Shown here: piece after piece, positions 27,772-36,746 of the stretch
How the letters are laid out: each line of letters opens with the position of its first letter
Numbering within the stretch: position 1 is the first letter of the stretch
Assembly (NCBI GenBank): GCA_944321715.1
Contig: CALUMJ010000005.1
Coordinates: forward strand, 1-64,000
Direction: 5' to 3'
Length of the DNA stretch: 64,000 nt
From: an uncultured Muribaculaceae bacterium
Lineage (GTDB): Bacteria; Bacteroidota; Bacteroidia; Bacteroidales; Muribaculaceae
Made by a program: the position numbers and the translations under genes
The notes under the pieces: model-generated
Seen by the model: the letters and a program-made list of their open reading frames with translations, nothing else
Databases searched by the model: none
Told to the model about the DNA's origin: nothing

Positions 27772-28080
27772 AATTCTATGTTTTTTTATTTTATTATCTA
27801 ATTAATTTGAAATCACCACAGCTAAGGAGGAAACCTCGGCAACACTGTGCATGACAATCACATCAACTGTTTGTATCAACGCTGTGGCAACATTGATACA
27901 CGCCAAGGATTTTTAATATGTCTAAACTCTTAAATATCTTCTTACCGGAAGTAAACACAACCTCCTCTCTATTAGTGATTTCTTGCTTCAAGGAGGGTAA
28001 ACCCCACCTTTTGTGGCTGCAAAAATACACATTTTTCCTGATATAACATGCAATTCCATCACTTTTTCGCTACAAAAAAA
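27772..28080 (-). promoter_or_regulatory. long leader and promoter region of rpsU
   Basis: A minus-strand -7 candidate TATTTTTG (plus 28020-28027) would give rpsU a leader of about 240 nt. The leader can form a hairpin TGTATCA...TTGATACA (27872-27900), a CCAC-AAAA-GGTGG hairpin near 28003-28015, and a GGAGG/CCTCC pair. Long structured leaders before ribosomal protein genes often mediate feedback control; that role is inferred here. Confidence 0.4.
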
Positions 28081-28215
28081 CCTCGGCTCTTTCATTTGGA
28101 CAGATTATCGAGCCATGTGAAATTAAAATATCATAAAACACCGACGGTGACAAACTAAAACTATTGCGCATTGCCAAATAATGACTATAATTGCAGAAAA
28201 AAATAGGCGACATCT

Positions 28216-29121
28216 ATGAGAATTTGGCTTCTTGCAACCGCATTTATTGCTCTTGCGCCATTACTGGCAATGGCACAAGACGATGCTTTGCGAATCAACG
28301 ACAAACAGTCACTGCAAATGCCCGAACTGCGATTGCACAACGGCGATTTCACATCGCCACCCTACACACTTGCAATGCCGCCAGTTACTCAATCGACGGC
28401 CCCGAGCGCATTCGGCAGCGACTCAATCTCGCCCGCAGCCAATGCCGCAACTGCCAATTTCAATTTCTACCACGGCTTCGTGCCACGGCCGTCGGACTAC
28501 AATTTTCCCCGCCAATTCACACTCAACTCAAATTATGCAGCCGCAGCAATAAGCACATGGCAAGGGGGCGGAATTTTCGCCACAGGTTCAATGAACACCT
28601 TTCCAGGAATGGGCAATATCGGCTCAGGAGGGGTATCAATAACACAAGAAATGGGGCGGTTCACCGTCACAGGCTCTCTGACTGGCAACAAATACCACCT
28701 CGACAACCAGCTATACAACAGCTTCGGCGTTGGTGGCAGCATATCATACAGGCTAAACGACCGCATCACGTTTAATGCTTTCGGCAACTACCAGCACAGC
28801 GGCGGACTCTACCACTCGATGGCGGCAATGCCATACTTGGCACGGTCAAGCTACGGCGCAACAATTGGCATCGACGTGAGCGACAAATTCTCGCTTGAAA
28901 TGGGAGCCCAACGCTACTACGACCCTTTCAGCCACAAATGGATAACGGCACCTATCTTCATACCGCAAATCGACATCAACGGCAGCAAAATAGGTATCGA
29001 CGTGGGGGGAATCATATATGAACTGCTGCGCTCTGCGGTCAATAGCTACAACCGCCGGCAATATGGCGCACCAGCCGGGATGCCCATGCCGCCACGCATG
29101 ATGCCGACTTTCAACCACTGA
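28216..29121 (+). CDS. secreted outer-membrane-like protein of unknown function
   Basis: 301 aa with a clear signal peptide (MRIWLLATAFIALAPLLAMAQ). Residues about 22-95 are low-complexity and Pro/Ala/Ser-rich. From about 100 to 270 it alternates Gly-rich beta strands (GGGIFATGSMNTF, GVGGSISYRLNDRITFNAFG), suggesting a small barrel or beta-sheet surface protein. The C-terminus is Pro/Met-rich. No named family recognised. It converges with the ACT-domain gene 16 bp away. Confidence 0.65.
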   Translation: MRIWLLATAFIALAPLLAMAQDDALRINDKQSLQMPELRLHNGDFTSPPYTLAMPPVTQSTAPSAFGSDSISPAANAATANFNFYHGFVPRPSDYNFPRQFTLNSNYAAAAISTWQGGGIFATGSMNTFPGMGNIGSGGVSITQEMGRFTVTGSLTGNKYHLDNQLYNSFGVGGSISYRLNDRITFNAFGNYQHSGGLYHSMAAMPYLARSSYGATIGIDVSDKFSLEMGAQRYYDPFSHKWITAPIFIPQIDINGSKIGIDVGGIIYELLRSAVNSYNRRQYGAPAGMPMPPRMMPTFNH

Positions 29122-29137
29122 CCCACACAATCCAAGG

Positions 29138-29551
29138 CTACAACAGCGGCTTTAACCGCTCAGAACGCAGCCTCATTGCACGTGCCGCCTCATCGCACTT
29201 TATAACCGCCGTGCCGCCCTGTTCCTGCGCGAAGGCATAGATGTAATCGATGTTTATATCTTGCTCGGCAAGCACTTGCAGCGATGCATGCAAGGCCCCA
29301 GCCACATTCCTGACAGGCAAGCAAATCACATCTTCAAGCACTGCCGTGTAACCGTGGTTCAGCAGTATGTTAAACGCCAACTGGGTGCGATTAACCACTA
29401 TATGCGCCAACCCATTCTCGCGGTTTCCACTTGCTGTCATGGCAAGAATGTTCACCGCATGGTGCGACAATATGCCAGTGACACCGGCAAGCGACCCAGG
29501 GTGGTCGTCGCTAAACTTGATTGTGATTTGTTTGGTTTCCACTTCCATCAT
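29138..29551 (-). CDS. ACT domain-containing amino-acid-binding protein
   Basis: 137 aa from ATG 29551, whose ATGA overlaps the glycosyltransferase stop; an ATG one codon later is equally possible. It consists of two ACT-like modules: ITIKFSDDHPGSLAGVTGIL (about 8-27) and a second from VICLPVRNVAGALHASLQVL. ACT domains bind small ligands, usually amino acids, and allow allosteric control. Free-standing tandem-ACT proteins of this size occur widely in Bacteroidetes; the ligand is not known. Confidence 0.82.
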   Translation of the reverse strand: MMEVETKQITIKFSDDHPGSLAGVTGILSHHAVNILAMTASGNRENGLAHIVVNRTQLAFNILLNHGYTAVLEDVICLPVRNVAGALHASLQVLAEQDINIDYIYAFAQEQGGTAVIKCDEAARAMRLRSERLKPLL

Positions 29552-30315
29552 CTTCCTATTGTTTTTTGCATACGCCGCCTTTCTTTGAGAAAACGCGGGA
29601 CAAACATCACGTGTCGCCAAACAGTGGGCAATACACCATAGTAGCGGCACATTATCTTAAATCGCTCACAAAGCGAAGCCCGGCGATTCCGTTCGGTGGT
29701 ACCACTTGCAGTAACAAGGAAATTAATTATCGGCTCGTCGCCGACATAACCGTTGCCACGGCTTCGCAACAAGCAACGTATGCACCATTCGTAGTCGGCC
29801 GAATACTTATATCGCAAGTCGTATGGCGGCGCAATCTCACGACGCACCACAAAAGCCTGATGGCACACCAGCATTCCCTGCTTGAAGCTGTCGGCAGTGA
29901 GCAAGGGCGGTGCTGCAAGATGGCGACCGCCAAGCATACGCCCAGCCTCATCGACAAGCTGCGTCTGCCCATACAATATGTCATACTCCCCTTCGGCAGC
30001 CTTGGCAGCAAGCCTGCCAAGCACGTCGGGCGAAGCAAATGCATCACCTGCATTCAAGAATATCACATACTTGCCATCGGCCAAACGCAGCCCTTTGTTC
30101 ATCGCATCATACAGCCCGCGGTCACGCTCGCTGATTACACGCATTTGCGCTATACCCGATGCCTTGACTCGCGAAACAGTGTCGTCGGACGAAGCTCCGT
30201 CAACAACTACATATTCATAGTCGCCAAACTGCTGCCGAGCGATGCTGTAGAGCGTCCGCCCTATCACACATGCGGCATTGTAAGTAACTGTGATTATACT
30301 GAACAAGGGCTTCAT
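29548..30315 (-). CDS. family 2 glycosyltransferase
   Basis: 255 aa from ATG 30315; the frame extends upstream to another ATG (30354), but MKPLFSIITVTYN starts exactly at the GT2 fold. The nucleotide-sugar motif VVDGASSDDT and the metal-binding region in FLNAGDAF (a variant of DxD), with ERDRGLYDAMNKG, are typical of GT2 enzymes of the WcaE type. It probably adds a sugar to a surface polysaccharide or lipid-linked glycan. It is coupled to the ACT gene but not within a visible capsule cluster. Confidence 0.85.
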   Translation of the reverse strand: MKPLFSIITVTYNAACVIGRTLYSIARQQFGDYEYVVVDGASSDDTVSRVKASGIAQMRVISERDRGLYDAMNKGLRLADGKYVIFLNAGDAFASPDVLGRLAAKAAEGEYDILYGQTQLVDEAGRMLGGRHLAAPPLLTADSFKQGMLVCHQAFVVRREIAPPYDLRYKYSADYEWCIRCLLRSRGNGYVGDEPIINFLVTASGTTERNRRASLCERFKIMCRYYGVLPTVWRHVMFVPRFLKERRRMQKTIGR

Positions 30316-30518
30316 AACTCCACCATAAAATAACTTTCGTTGCATTCGCCACACACAATTTTGTCAAAACAGCGGCGCAACACATATTCAACCTTAATAA
30401 AAACAAGGCCGTTACCGAAAGTATTTAACAAAAAAGTCAATGCGAACATATATATGTTTGCAAATTTAGCAAAAAATTTGACACAGCGCACCACTTACCC
30501 TAAGTTCTATTTCTCATC

Positions 30519-30956
30519 CTACCGCCTATGCCTTATCCGCGCCTTGTTGCGCAAGCGTTCCATCATTTGGGCTTCCAATTCATACACACGTTGTATTTGC
30601 TTTTGAGTGAGGAACTTGCTGTATATGCCATAATACTTCTGCCTTATGTCGAGAATCTTCTGGCTATGTGCAAAACGTTCTTTCGTGGCGCGTTCAGCAT
30701 CTGCTTCGTCCATCGACCTGCGCATCTGCCGCAGCCTCGGGCCAAGTGCCCATATTTCTCTTTGGAATTGGCAATACACATCGATGAAACGCACACTTGT
30801 GGTGTCGTCCATTCCCACTTCTTCGGCTATATATTTCGCTTGCACCTCGGCCAGCTGCTCCCTTGAAATGCGTTGCCCACCATTCTGCGCATTAGCGACT
30901 TCAACACAACAAACCGAAAGGATTACAAACAATAATATTTTAATAATACTCTTCAT
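30519..30956 (-). CDS. periplasmic helical protein, Spy/LTxxQ-like
   Basis: 145 aa with a signal peptide (about 1-23, ending VANAQ). The mature part is highly charged and helical. Two segments resemble LTxxQ-type motifs (ISREQLAEVQ near 30, LTQKQIQRVYELE near 115). It shares size, layout and the C-terminal IYR/VYELEAQ-type motif with the protein at 54037. Spy/CpxP-type proteins act as periplasmic chaperones or stress sensors; membership is an inference from pattern. It lies 19 bp after the His-rich lipoprotein gene. Confidence 0.55.
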   Translation of the reverse strand: MKSIIKILLFVILSVCCVEVANAQNGGQRISREQLAEVQAKYIAEEVGMDDTTSVRFIDVYCQFQREIWALGPRLRQMRRSMDEADAERATKERFAHSQKILDIRQKYYGIYSKFLTQKQIQRVYELEAQMMERLRNKARIRHRR

Positions 30957-30975
30957 ACTTTAGTTAATTGATTGT

Positions 30976-31287
30976 TTAATTCATAAATATATCTTCCTGG
31001 TAAATCTCAAGCAAATAGGCTTGGTCGGCATCATCGAGCTTGGCAAACGCCTTTTCTACTTCAAGCATTCCATCGCCACCATGATATGCCATAGCCTCGT
31101 ATTCCATGACGAGTGCGTCGTACTGCGTGATTCCCACTTCATTCTGCACCACTACAGCATGATGGTGACGATGTGGATGTCGGTGCGGGTGATGGCGCGG
31201 ACACCGATGTATGGTCGTACACGAGCCTGCCAATATACCTATTGCCGTTACCACGGCTATTACGTTTAATTTCCTTGATATTTTCAT
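30976..31287 (-). CDS. histidine-rich lipoprotein
   Basis: 103 aa. The signal peptide ends in the lipobox LAGSC. The mature N-terminus is a dense His cluster (CPRHHPHRHPHRHHHAVVV, 10 His in 19 residues), suited to binding zinc, copper or nickel. The remainder is an acidic helical region. It probably forms an operon with the Spy-like gene 19 bp downstream. Metal binding is an inference from composition. Confidence 0.68.
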   Translation of the reverse strand: MKISRKLNVIAVVTAIGILAGSCTTIHRCPRHHPHRHPHRHHHAVVVQNEVGITQYDALVMEYEAMAYHGGDGMLEVEKAFAKLDDADQAYLLEIYQEDIFMN

Positions 31288-31506
31288 AATTCGTTGTTAT
31301 TTCGTGTTAGCTTAAACGGTTTACATTCATCACATGAGCCCACTTAAATGAACGTTCTACAATAAAGACCCACCAGAATGACGAAAGTAAAAAAAGCAAC
31401 GCTAAAAATTTTTCCATAGCCACGTCCACCACATTCCACATTTCCACGAAAATGTCCTTTTGAATCATTTATCAGCCATATAAAAGCAAAAAAACGGCTT
31501 GACAAA

Positions 31507-31536
31507 TTGCACGTAAAAAAAAAATCTGTACATTTG
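31507..31536 (+). promoter_or_regulatory. promoter of the ferredoxin gene
   Basis: TTG at 31507-31509, 19-bp spacer, TACATTTG at 31529-31536, 38 bp upstream of the start codon. Confidence 0.75.
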
Positions 31537-31574
31537 CACCATTATTTGTTTAATCTATTCAAAACTTAACTACA

Positions 31575-31742
31575 ATGGCACACGTTATTACTGACGCTTG
31601 CATCGCTTGCGGCACTTGCATGAGCGCTTGCCCAGTTGATGCTATCACCGAAGGCGACATCTATCACATTGACCCAGACAAATGCATCGATTGCGGCAGC
31701 TGCGCTGCTTCTTGCCCAAATGATGCCATCACCGAGGGTTAA
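31575..31742 (+). CDS. 2[4Fe-4S] ferredoxin
   Basis: 55 aa. Two Cx2Cx2Cx3CP motifs are intact: CIACGTCMSACP and CIDCGSCAASCP. This is a clostridial-type ferredoxin carrying two [4Fe-4S] clusters and moving electrons in anaerobic metabolism. It begins MAHVITDACIACG. The codon use looks highly expressed, and it has its own promoter and terminator. Confidence 0.95.
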   Translation: MAHVITDACIACGTCMSACPVDAITEGDIYHIDPDKCIDCGSCAASCPNDAITEG

Positions 31743-31789
31743 TCCAATAGAAGTATCTCACAACTCCCCCATCGGGGGTTAGGTAACCG

Positions 31790-31826
31790 GCACCATTGCC
31801 CCGAAACAACGACGGCAGTGGTGTTT
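31790..31826 (+). terminator. terminator after the ferredoxin gene
   Basis: CACCATTGCC pairs with GGCAGTGGTG, followed by TTTTT. It is preceded by a smaller CCCCC-ATC-GGGGG hairpin at about 31767-31780. Confidence 0.75.
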
Positions 31827-31844
31827 TTCTATATATTACACAAT

Positions 31845-32411
31845 ATGGAACTGCTTAAACAACGCATCTTAGAAGACGGCAAATGCTACCCGGGCGGAAT
31901 ATTGAAGGTTGACAGCTTCATCAACCACCAGATGGACCCCGACCTGATGTGCCGCATAGGCGAGGAATTTGCCCGCCTGTACGCCGACAGCGGCATCAAC
32001 AAGATTGTCACCATCGAGGCCAGCGGCATAGCTCCAGCCATCATGGCCGGGGCGGCGATGCATCTGCCAGTGGTGTTCGTAAAGAAAAAACAACCCAAAA
32101 CGATGGAAAACATGCTCGCCACAGTGGTACACTCGTTCACCAAAGACCGCGACTACACGGTGTGCATCAGTGCCGACTTCCTCACATCGACCGACCGCAT
32201 ATTGTTCATCGACGACTTTCTTGCATACGGCAACGCCGCAATGGGCATCATCGACCTTGCACGGCAAGCCGGCGCAACCATCGCCGGGTTTGGGTTTATC
32301 ATCGAGAAAGCGTTCCAAGGCGGCGGCGAAATGCTGCGCTCGCAGGGCTACCGTGTCGATAGCCTGGCCCGCGTGGCATCGCTCGACAATTGCCAAATCA
32401 CACTACTATAA
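31845..32411 (+). CDS. xpt: xanthine phosphoribosyltransferase
   Basis: 188 aa from ATG 31845 ([20 protein letters not shown]); an upstream in-frame start lies in the terminator and is rejected. The PRPP-binding motif is [14 protein letters not shown]. The segment [12 protein letters not shown] and the KKKQPKT flexible loop match type I PRTases of the Xpt group. It converts xanthine and PRPP to XMP in purine salvage. It precedes menD by 14 bp. Confidence 0.92.
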   Translation: MELLKQRILEDGKCYPGGILKVDSFINHQMDPDLMCRIGEEFARLYADSGINKIVTIEASGIAPAIMAGAAMHLPVVFVKKKQPKTMENMLATVVHSFTKDRDYTVCISADFLTSTDRILFIDDFLAYGNAAMGIIDLARQAGATIAGFGFIIEKAFQGGGEMLRSQGYRVDSLARVASLDNCQITLL

Positions 32412-32425
32412 CCTATCGCGCAATT

Positions 32426-34156
32426 ATGGAATGGCAAAACGACTCATCACGCAATAACGAGGCTACGACATCGGCACACTTGCAGTGCCGCGAATTGGTG
32501 GAGGTGATGATTGCCGCCGGAGTGAGGCACGCGGTGGTGTCGCCCGGCTCGCGCAATGCCCCGCTTATAATCGCCATAGCTCGCGAACCGCGCATCACCA
32601 AGTGGGTAGTCACCGACGAGCGCAGCGCGGCATTCGTGGCTGTGGGCATGACTCAACGACTCGGACAGCCAGTCATGATTGCCTGCACATCGGGGTCGGC
32701 ATTGCTCGACTATGCCCCGGCAGTCGCCGAGGCCTATTACCGGCAATTGCCAATCATAGTGGTATCGGCCGACCGGCCACGCGAATGGATTGACCAGAAC
32801 GACAGCCAAACCATCAGGCAGAACGGCGCACTCGCCGCCGTAGTGAAACAGAGCTACGACTTGCCGACAATTCCTGACAACGACGACAGCCGCTGGTACA
32901 CCAACCGCATCATCAACGATGCCGCCATCTGTGCCACCACCTACCCCATGGGGCCGGTACACATCAACGTACCGCTCACCGACCCGCTGTGCCACACCGT
33001 CGCCGTGCCTCAATCCATGCCGCGCATCATCACTCGGCCAAGAATTGACCACACCCTGCCAGCCGACGAGTGCCAACGCCTTGCCGGCATAATCGCGTCG
33101 TCGCAGCGGGTGCTGATTATAGCAGGCTTCCACCACCCCTCGGCCACACTGAACCAAGCCCTCGACTCGCTATCCAAGCGCAGCAACGTGGCAGTCCTCA
33201 CCGAAACCATCTCAAACCTGCACGGCGACCATTTCATCCAAGCCATCGACCGCACATTGGCATCGATGCCCACGGGCGATGCCCACCGGTATGCCCCGCA
33301 GCTGCTCATCACCATGGGCGGAGCATTGGTGTCGAAAGTGGCAAAGAAATTCCTGCGCCGCTACCCAGCCGCACAAGAGTGGCGCATCGGCATCGACCAC
33401 TGCACCATCGACACCATGCAGCATCTCACCATGCGCATCGATGCCACGCCCGAAACCTTCTTCACGCAAGTGGCGCAATGCCTGCAGCAACACAGCGACA
33501 CCCCCTCGGCCGAGGGTTATGCCGCGCTGTGGCAGCGGCTCGCCGATGCCGCCACGGTGCGACACCGACGCTACATCGCAGCAGCCCCGTGGTGCGACCT
33601 GAAAGCATTCTCAATCATCATACCATCGATTCCCGGCAACTACACGCTGCACCTGTCAAACGGCACAAGCATACGCTATGCCCAGCTGTTCGGTACCGAA
33701 ATCACCCAACCGTGCTACTGCAACCGTGGCACATCGGGCATCGACGGCAGTACCTCCACGGCACTTGGCACGTCGCTTGTCGCTCCCGATGGCGAAACGG
33801 CATTGCTCATCACTGGCGACATGAGCTTCGGTTACGACTTGGTCGGAATAGCATCGCAATACAACTCCATGAAGTTCAAAATCATAGTAATGTGCAACGG
33901 CGGCGGCAACATCTTCCGCTTCCTTGGCGGCACATCGGCATTGCCCGAGTTGGAGCAATACTTCGAGGTTGCGCGCCCTGTGCGCTTCCACTCCTTGGCC
34001 GACGCATTCGGGCTGAGCTATTTCGAGGCTCACGATGAAGCATCGCTCACCGCCACCCTGCCGCAATTCTATGCGACTCCCACCCCGGCTCTGCTGGCCA
34101 TCCACACCCCGGCACAAGAAAATGCCACCACGCTGCGCCGCTACTTCGGCATGTAA
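32426..34156 (+). CDS. menD: SEPHCHC synthase MenD
   Basis: 576 aa from ATG 32426. A thiamine-diphosphate enzyme of menaquinone synthesis that joins 2-oxoglutarate and isochorismate. The N-terminal PYR domain has VSPGSRNAPLIIA and TDERSAAFVAVGMTQ, with the ThDP-activating Glu in the latter. The C-terminal PP domain holds the GDMSFGYDL to NGGGNIF motif, which binds ThDP phosphate and magnesium. Length is typical. Other men genes are not in this window, unless downstream of the edges. Confidence 0.93.
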   Translation: MEWQNDSSRNNEATTSAHLQCRELVEVMIAAGVRHAVVSPGSRNAPLIIAIAREPRITKWVVTDERSAAFVAVGMTQRLGQPVMIACTSGSALLDYAPAVAEAYYRQLPIIVVSADRPREWIDQNDSQTIRQNGALAAVVKQSYDLPTIPDNDDSRWYTNRIINDAAICATTYPMGPVHINVPLTDPLCHTVAVPQSMPRIITRPRIDHTLPADECQRLAGIIASSQRVLIIAGFHHPSATLNQALDSLSKRSNVAVLTETISNLHGDHFIQAIDRTLASMPTGDAHRYAPQLLITMGGALVSKVAKKFLRRYPAAQEWRIGIDHCTIDTMQHLTMRIDATPETFFTQVAQCLQQHSDTPSAEGYAALWQRLADAATVRHRRYIAAAPWCDLKAFSIIIPSIPGNYTLHLSNGTSIRYAQLFGTEITQPCYCNRGTSGIDGSTSTALGTSLVAPDGETALLITGDMSFGYDLVGIASQYNSMKFKIIVMCNGGGNIFRFLGGTSALPELEQYFEVARPVRFHSLADAFGLSYFEAHDEASLTATLPQFYATPTPALLAIHTPAQENATTLRRYFGM

Positions 34157-34257
34157 CCGGGCACAATATCGGCACAACGCCACACTGCCGTTTGATGTGG
34201 CAGCCACACAATTTGCCACCCACTTGCAACGTTATCATTTAAATAAACACTTGCATT

Positions 34258-36645
34258 ATGGTGAACCGACTAATAGCTATCATTACACTGATAATCGCCA
34301 CTGCGGCGCATGCCGCGGCACAAGGTGTCATAGGCAGCCTGAAAATCCACCCGGCATTTGGCAACAGCGTCACAAACATCATCGACACTGGCGACATGGT
34401 GTATTACCTCTCCGACAATACCCTTTTCAGCTACGACAAGGTGAATGACGAGAGCGACTCGTACTCGCGCAACAACCGCCTCAACGACAGCTCAATCCGT
34501 AACATATATTACAACCCCGACCGTGGATACCTCGTTGTAGCTTATGAAAATTCCAATATCGACATTCTCACCGACGACGGAGCAACCATTAGCCTGCCCG
34601 AAATATACAATGCCGACGTGCAGGGCGAACGCACCATTAACGATGTCACATTCTCGCAGGGGCGCATGATTGTCGCCACATCGTTTGGATATGTGGTTTA
34701 CAACGACAGTCGCTACGAAGTGGAATTTTCACGGACATTCAACACCAACGTAAGGTCGGCAGCAATAACCCAAAACTACATTTGGGTGAACGCCGACTAC
34801 CTCTACTACGGCAGCCTCGACAACCCGCCCAGGACGCTTGCCGAGATGACGGCAACCACCCTCCACGAGAGTGCCACACTCGTGCCGATACCCAGCGACC
34901 CCGACTTCGACGATACCATATTGTTTTGTGGCGGATGGACCTACCGCCCTACAATCAATGAAAACGGCGGCTGCTCAATACGCTCGGTGGGGGCAATACA
35001 ACTGAAGCTCGTCCGCCCTTGGCAAGACGGCTTCATCGCCATGACCTACCGTGGGCAACAGTTGGTTTACTTAAATGCCGATGGCACAATCGGGAACACC
35101 TACACCCTGCCTACCGAAATGGCCAGTTCGCTGCTTGCTTCAAGCGAGGACGAAGGGCAAGTGTGGGAGCTAAGCACAAACGGATTACGTCACATCAGCC
35201 TAACTGCCAACGGGGAAGTGACCGTCTTATCGGACTACTACCACCCCAACGCATCGACCGTGACAATACCCTACCACCTCGCCTTCAACAACTCTACAGG
35301 TAGCCTGCTTGTCACCAACACAGGGCAAACTGGTGTTTACACCACCTACAACAAGGCTCCATCTCGCTTTAGCATGCTCACCGACGGCTGGTGGGCCGAC
35401 GTGCTGCCCGAAGGGCTGACTTTCATCAACAGCGAGTCGGGAAATACATTGACACACGTTTTCCGCCCAATCTTCAGCCCTACCGACCCTTCGACCTACT
35501 ACATAGGCACTCGGTTTGAAGGCGCATACCAGATACGCGACAACCAAATGGTGGTAAAATATGACAACACCAACAGCCCATTGACCATGGAGCTAATCGA
35601 AAATGAGCAATACAACATGTGCGTGACTTCGCTGCAATTCGACGACTCGGGCAACCTGTGGATGCTGCAAACAATGGGTGCGCCAAAATTGATGGCACTG
35701 CCAAGCGACAAAGTATCGAGCGCAAGCGTGACGGCCGCCGACTGGACTACCATGAACATTTCGCTGCCCACATCGGTAAGTTTCAGCTCATTCATGATAG
35801 TCGCCCGCAGGAGCAATGTCAAAATCATTGCCGACGGCAGCCGTGATGGCAACATATATTTCGTCGATGGCAGCGTAACTTCATCATCGGCCAACATGGT
35901 GGACTTCGCATCGCAGCAAATCTATGACCAGGACGGCTCGGGCTACTCATGGACCTTTATCTACTGCCTCACCGAGGACAACAATGGAAACGTGTGGATG
36001 GGCACCGACAATGGAATTGTATATTTCAACCCGGCAAACGCCTTCAATTCGACATTCTCTGGAACTCGCCCACGTATTCCCCGCAACGATGGCACAAACT
36101 ATGCCGACAACCTGCTCGACGGAATACAAGTGACAACGATTGCCGTCGATGGTGCCAACCGCAAGTGGATAGGAACGATGAGCAACGGCGTGTACCTTGT
36201 CAACTCCGACGGTAGCGAAGTGCTGCAACACTACACCTACGACAACAGTGCCATGCCAAGCAACATAATCTACTCGGTGTGTTGCTCCACGACATCCAAC
36301 GCCGTGTATGTAGGCACAGCCGAGGGGCTTGTGGAGATTTATAGCGACGCATCACAACCAAGCAGCGACTACAACTCGGTATATGCTTATCCCAATCCCG
36401 TGCGACCAGAATACACTGGCAACATCACAATCGTAGGGCTGATGGAGAACTCGCTCGTGAAGATTGCCGATGCAGCCGGCAATGTGGTACGCTCGCTCCA
36501 GTCGGTGGGAGGCACTGCCACATGGGATGGCTGCAATGCAAGCGGACGCAGGGTGAAAACTGGCGTGTACTTCGTGCTGACATCGCAAAGCGACGGCTCA
36601 AGCAGCAGCGGAAAGGTTGCCACAAAAATCCTGTTCGTGAACTGA
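34258..36645 (+). CDS. porZ: PorZ-like type IX secretion protein
   Basis: 795 aa, close to the roughly 776 aa of P. gingivalis PorZ. A signal peptide ends near AHAAAQG. The body contains beta-propeller repeats (NNRLNDSSIRNIYYN, LVVAYENSNIDIL, GYVVYNDSR, and GNVWMGTDNGIVYFNP later). The last about 80 residues (YAYPNPVRPEYTGNITIVG to the end) form a C-terminal T9SS sorting-type domain. PorZ sits at the cell surface and takes part in attaching A-LPS to type IX cargo. The presence of this gene implies a working T9SS. Confidence 0.78.
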   Translation: MVNRLIAIITLIIATAAHAAAQGVIGSLKIHPAFGNSVTNIIDTGDMVYYLSDNTLFSYDKVNDESDSYSRNNRLNDSSIRNIYYNPDRGYLVVAYENSNIDILTDDGATISLPEIYNADVQGERTINDVTFSQGRMIVATSFGYVVYNDSRYEVEFSRTFNTNVRSAAITQNYIWVNADYLYYGSLDNPPRTLAEMTATTLHESATLVPIPSDPDFDDTILFCGGWTYRPTINENGGCSIRSVGAIQLKLVRPWQDGFIAMTYRGQQLVYLNADGTIGNTYTLPTEMASSLLASSEDEGQVWELSTNGLRHISLTANGEVTVLSDYYHPNASTVTIPYHLAFNNSTGSLLVTNTGQTGVYTTYNKAPSRFSMLTDGWWADVLPEGLTFINSESGNTLTHVFRPIFSPTDPSTYYIGTRFEGAYQIRDNQMVVKYDNTNSPLTMELIENEQYNMCVTSLQFDDSGNLWMLQTMGAPKLMALPSDKVSSASVTAADWTTMNISLPTSVSFSSFMIVARRSNVKIIADGSRDGNIYFVDGSVTSSSANMVDFASQQIYDQDGSGYSWTFIYCLTEDNNGNVWMGTDNGIVYFNPANAFNSTFSGTRPRIPRNDGTNYADNLLDGIQVTTIAVDGANRKWIGTMSNGVYLVNSDGSEVLQHYTYDNSAMPSNIIYSVCCSTTSNAVYVGTAEGLVEIYSDASQPSSDYNSVYAYPNPVRPEYTGNITIVGLMENSLVKIADAAGNVVRSLQSVGGTATWDGCNASGRRVKTGVYFVLTSQSDGSSSSGKVATKILFVN

Positions 36646-36661
36646 CCCTTACCATACCCGC

Positions 36662-36704
36662 AAAAAAATAACCCGCAAGGCTGGCTCACGCCGCTTTGCG
36701 GGTT
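36662..36704 (-). terminator. terminator at the end of the PUL operon
   Basis: AACCCGCAA pairs with TTGCGGGTT. On the minus strand it is followed by ATTTTTTT, so it ends the operon arriving from 36747. It lies between convergent genes and may also act weakly on porZ. Confidence 0.75.
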
Positions 36705-36746
36705 CCTTAACAACCATTTTTACCTAAAAACTTTTCTAAAACAATC

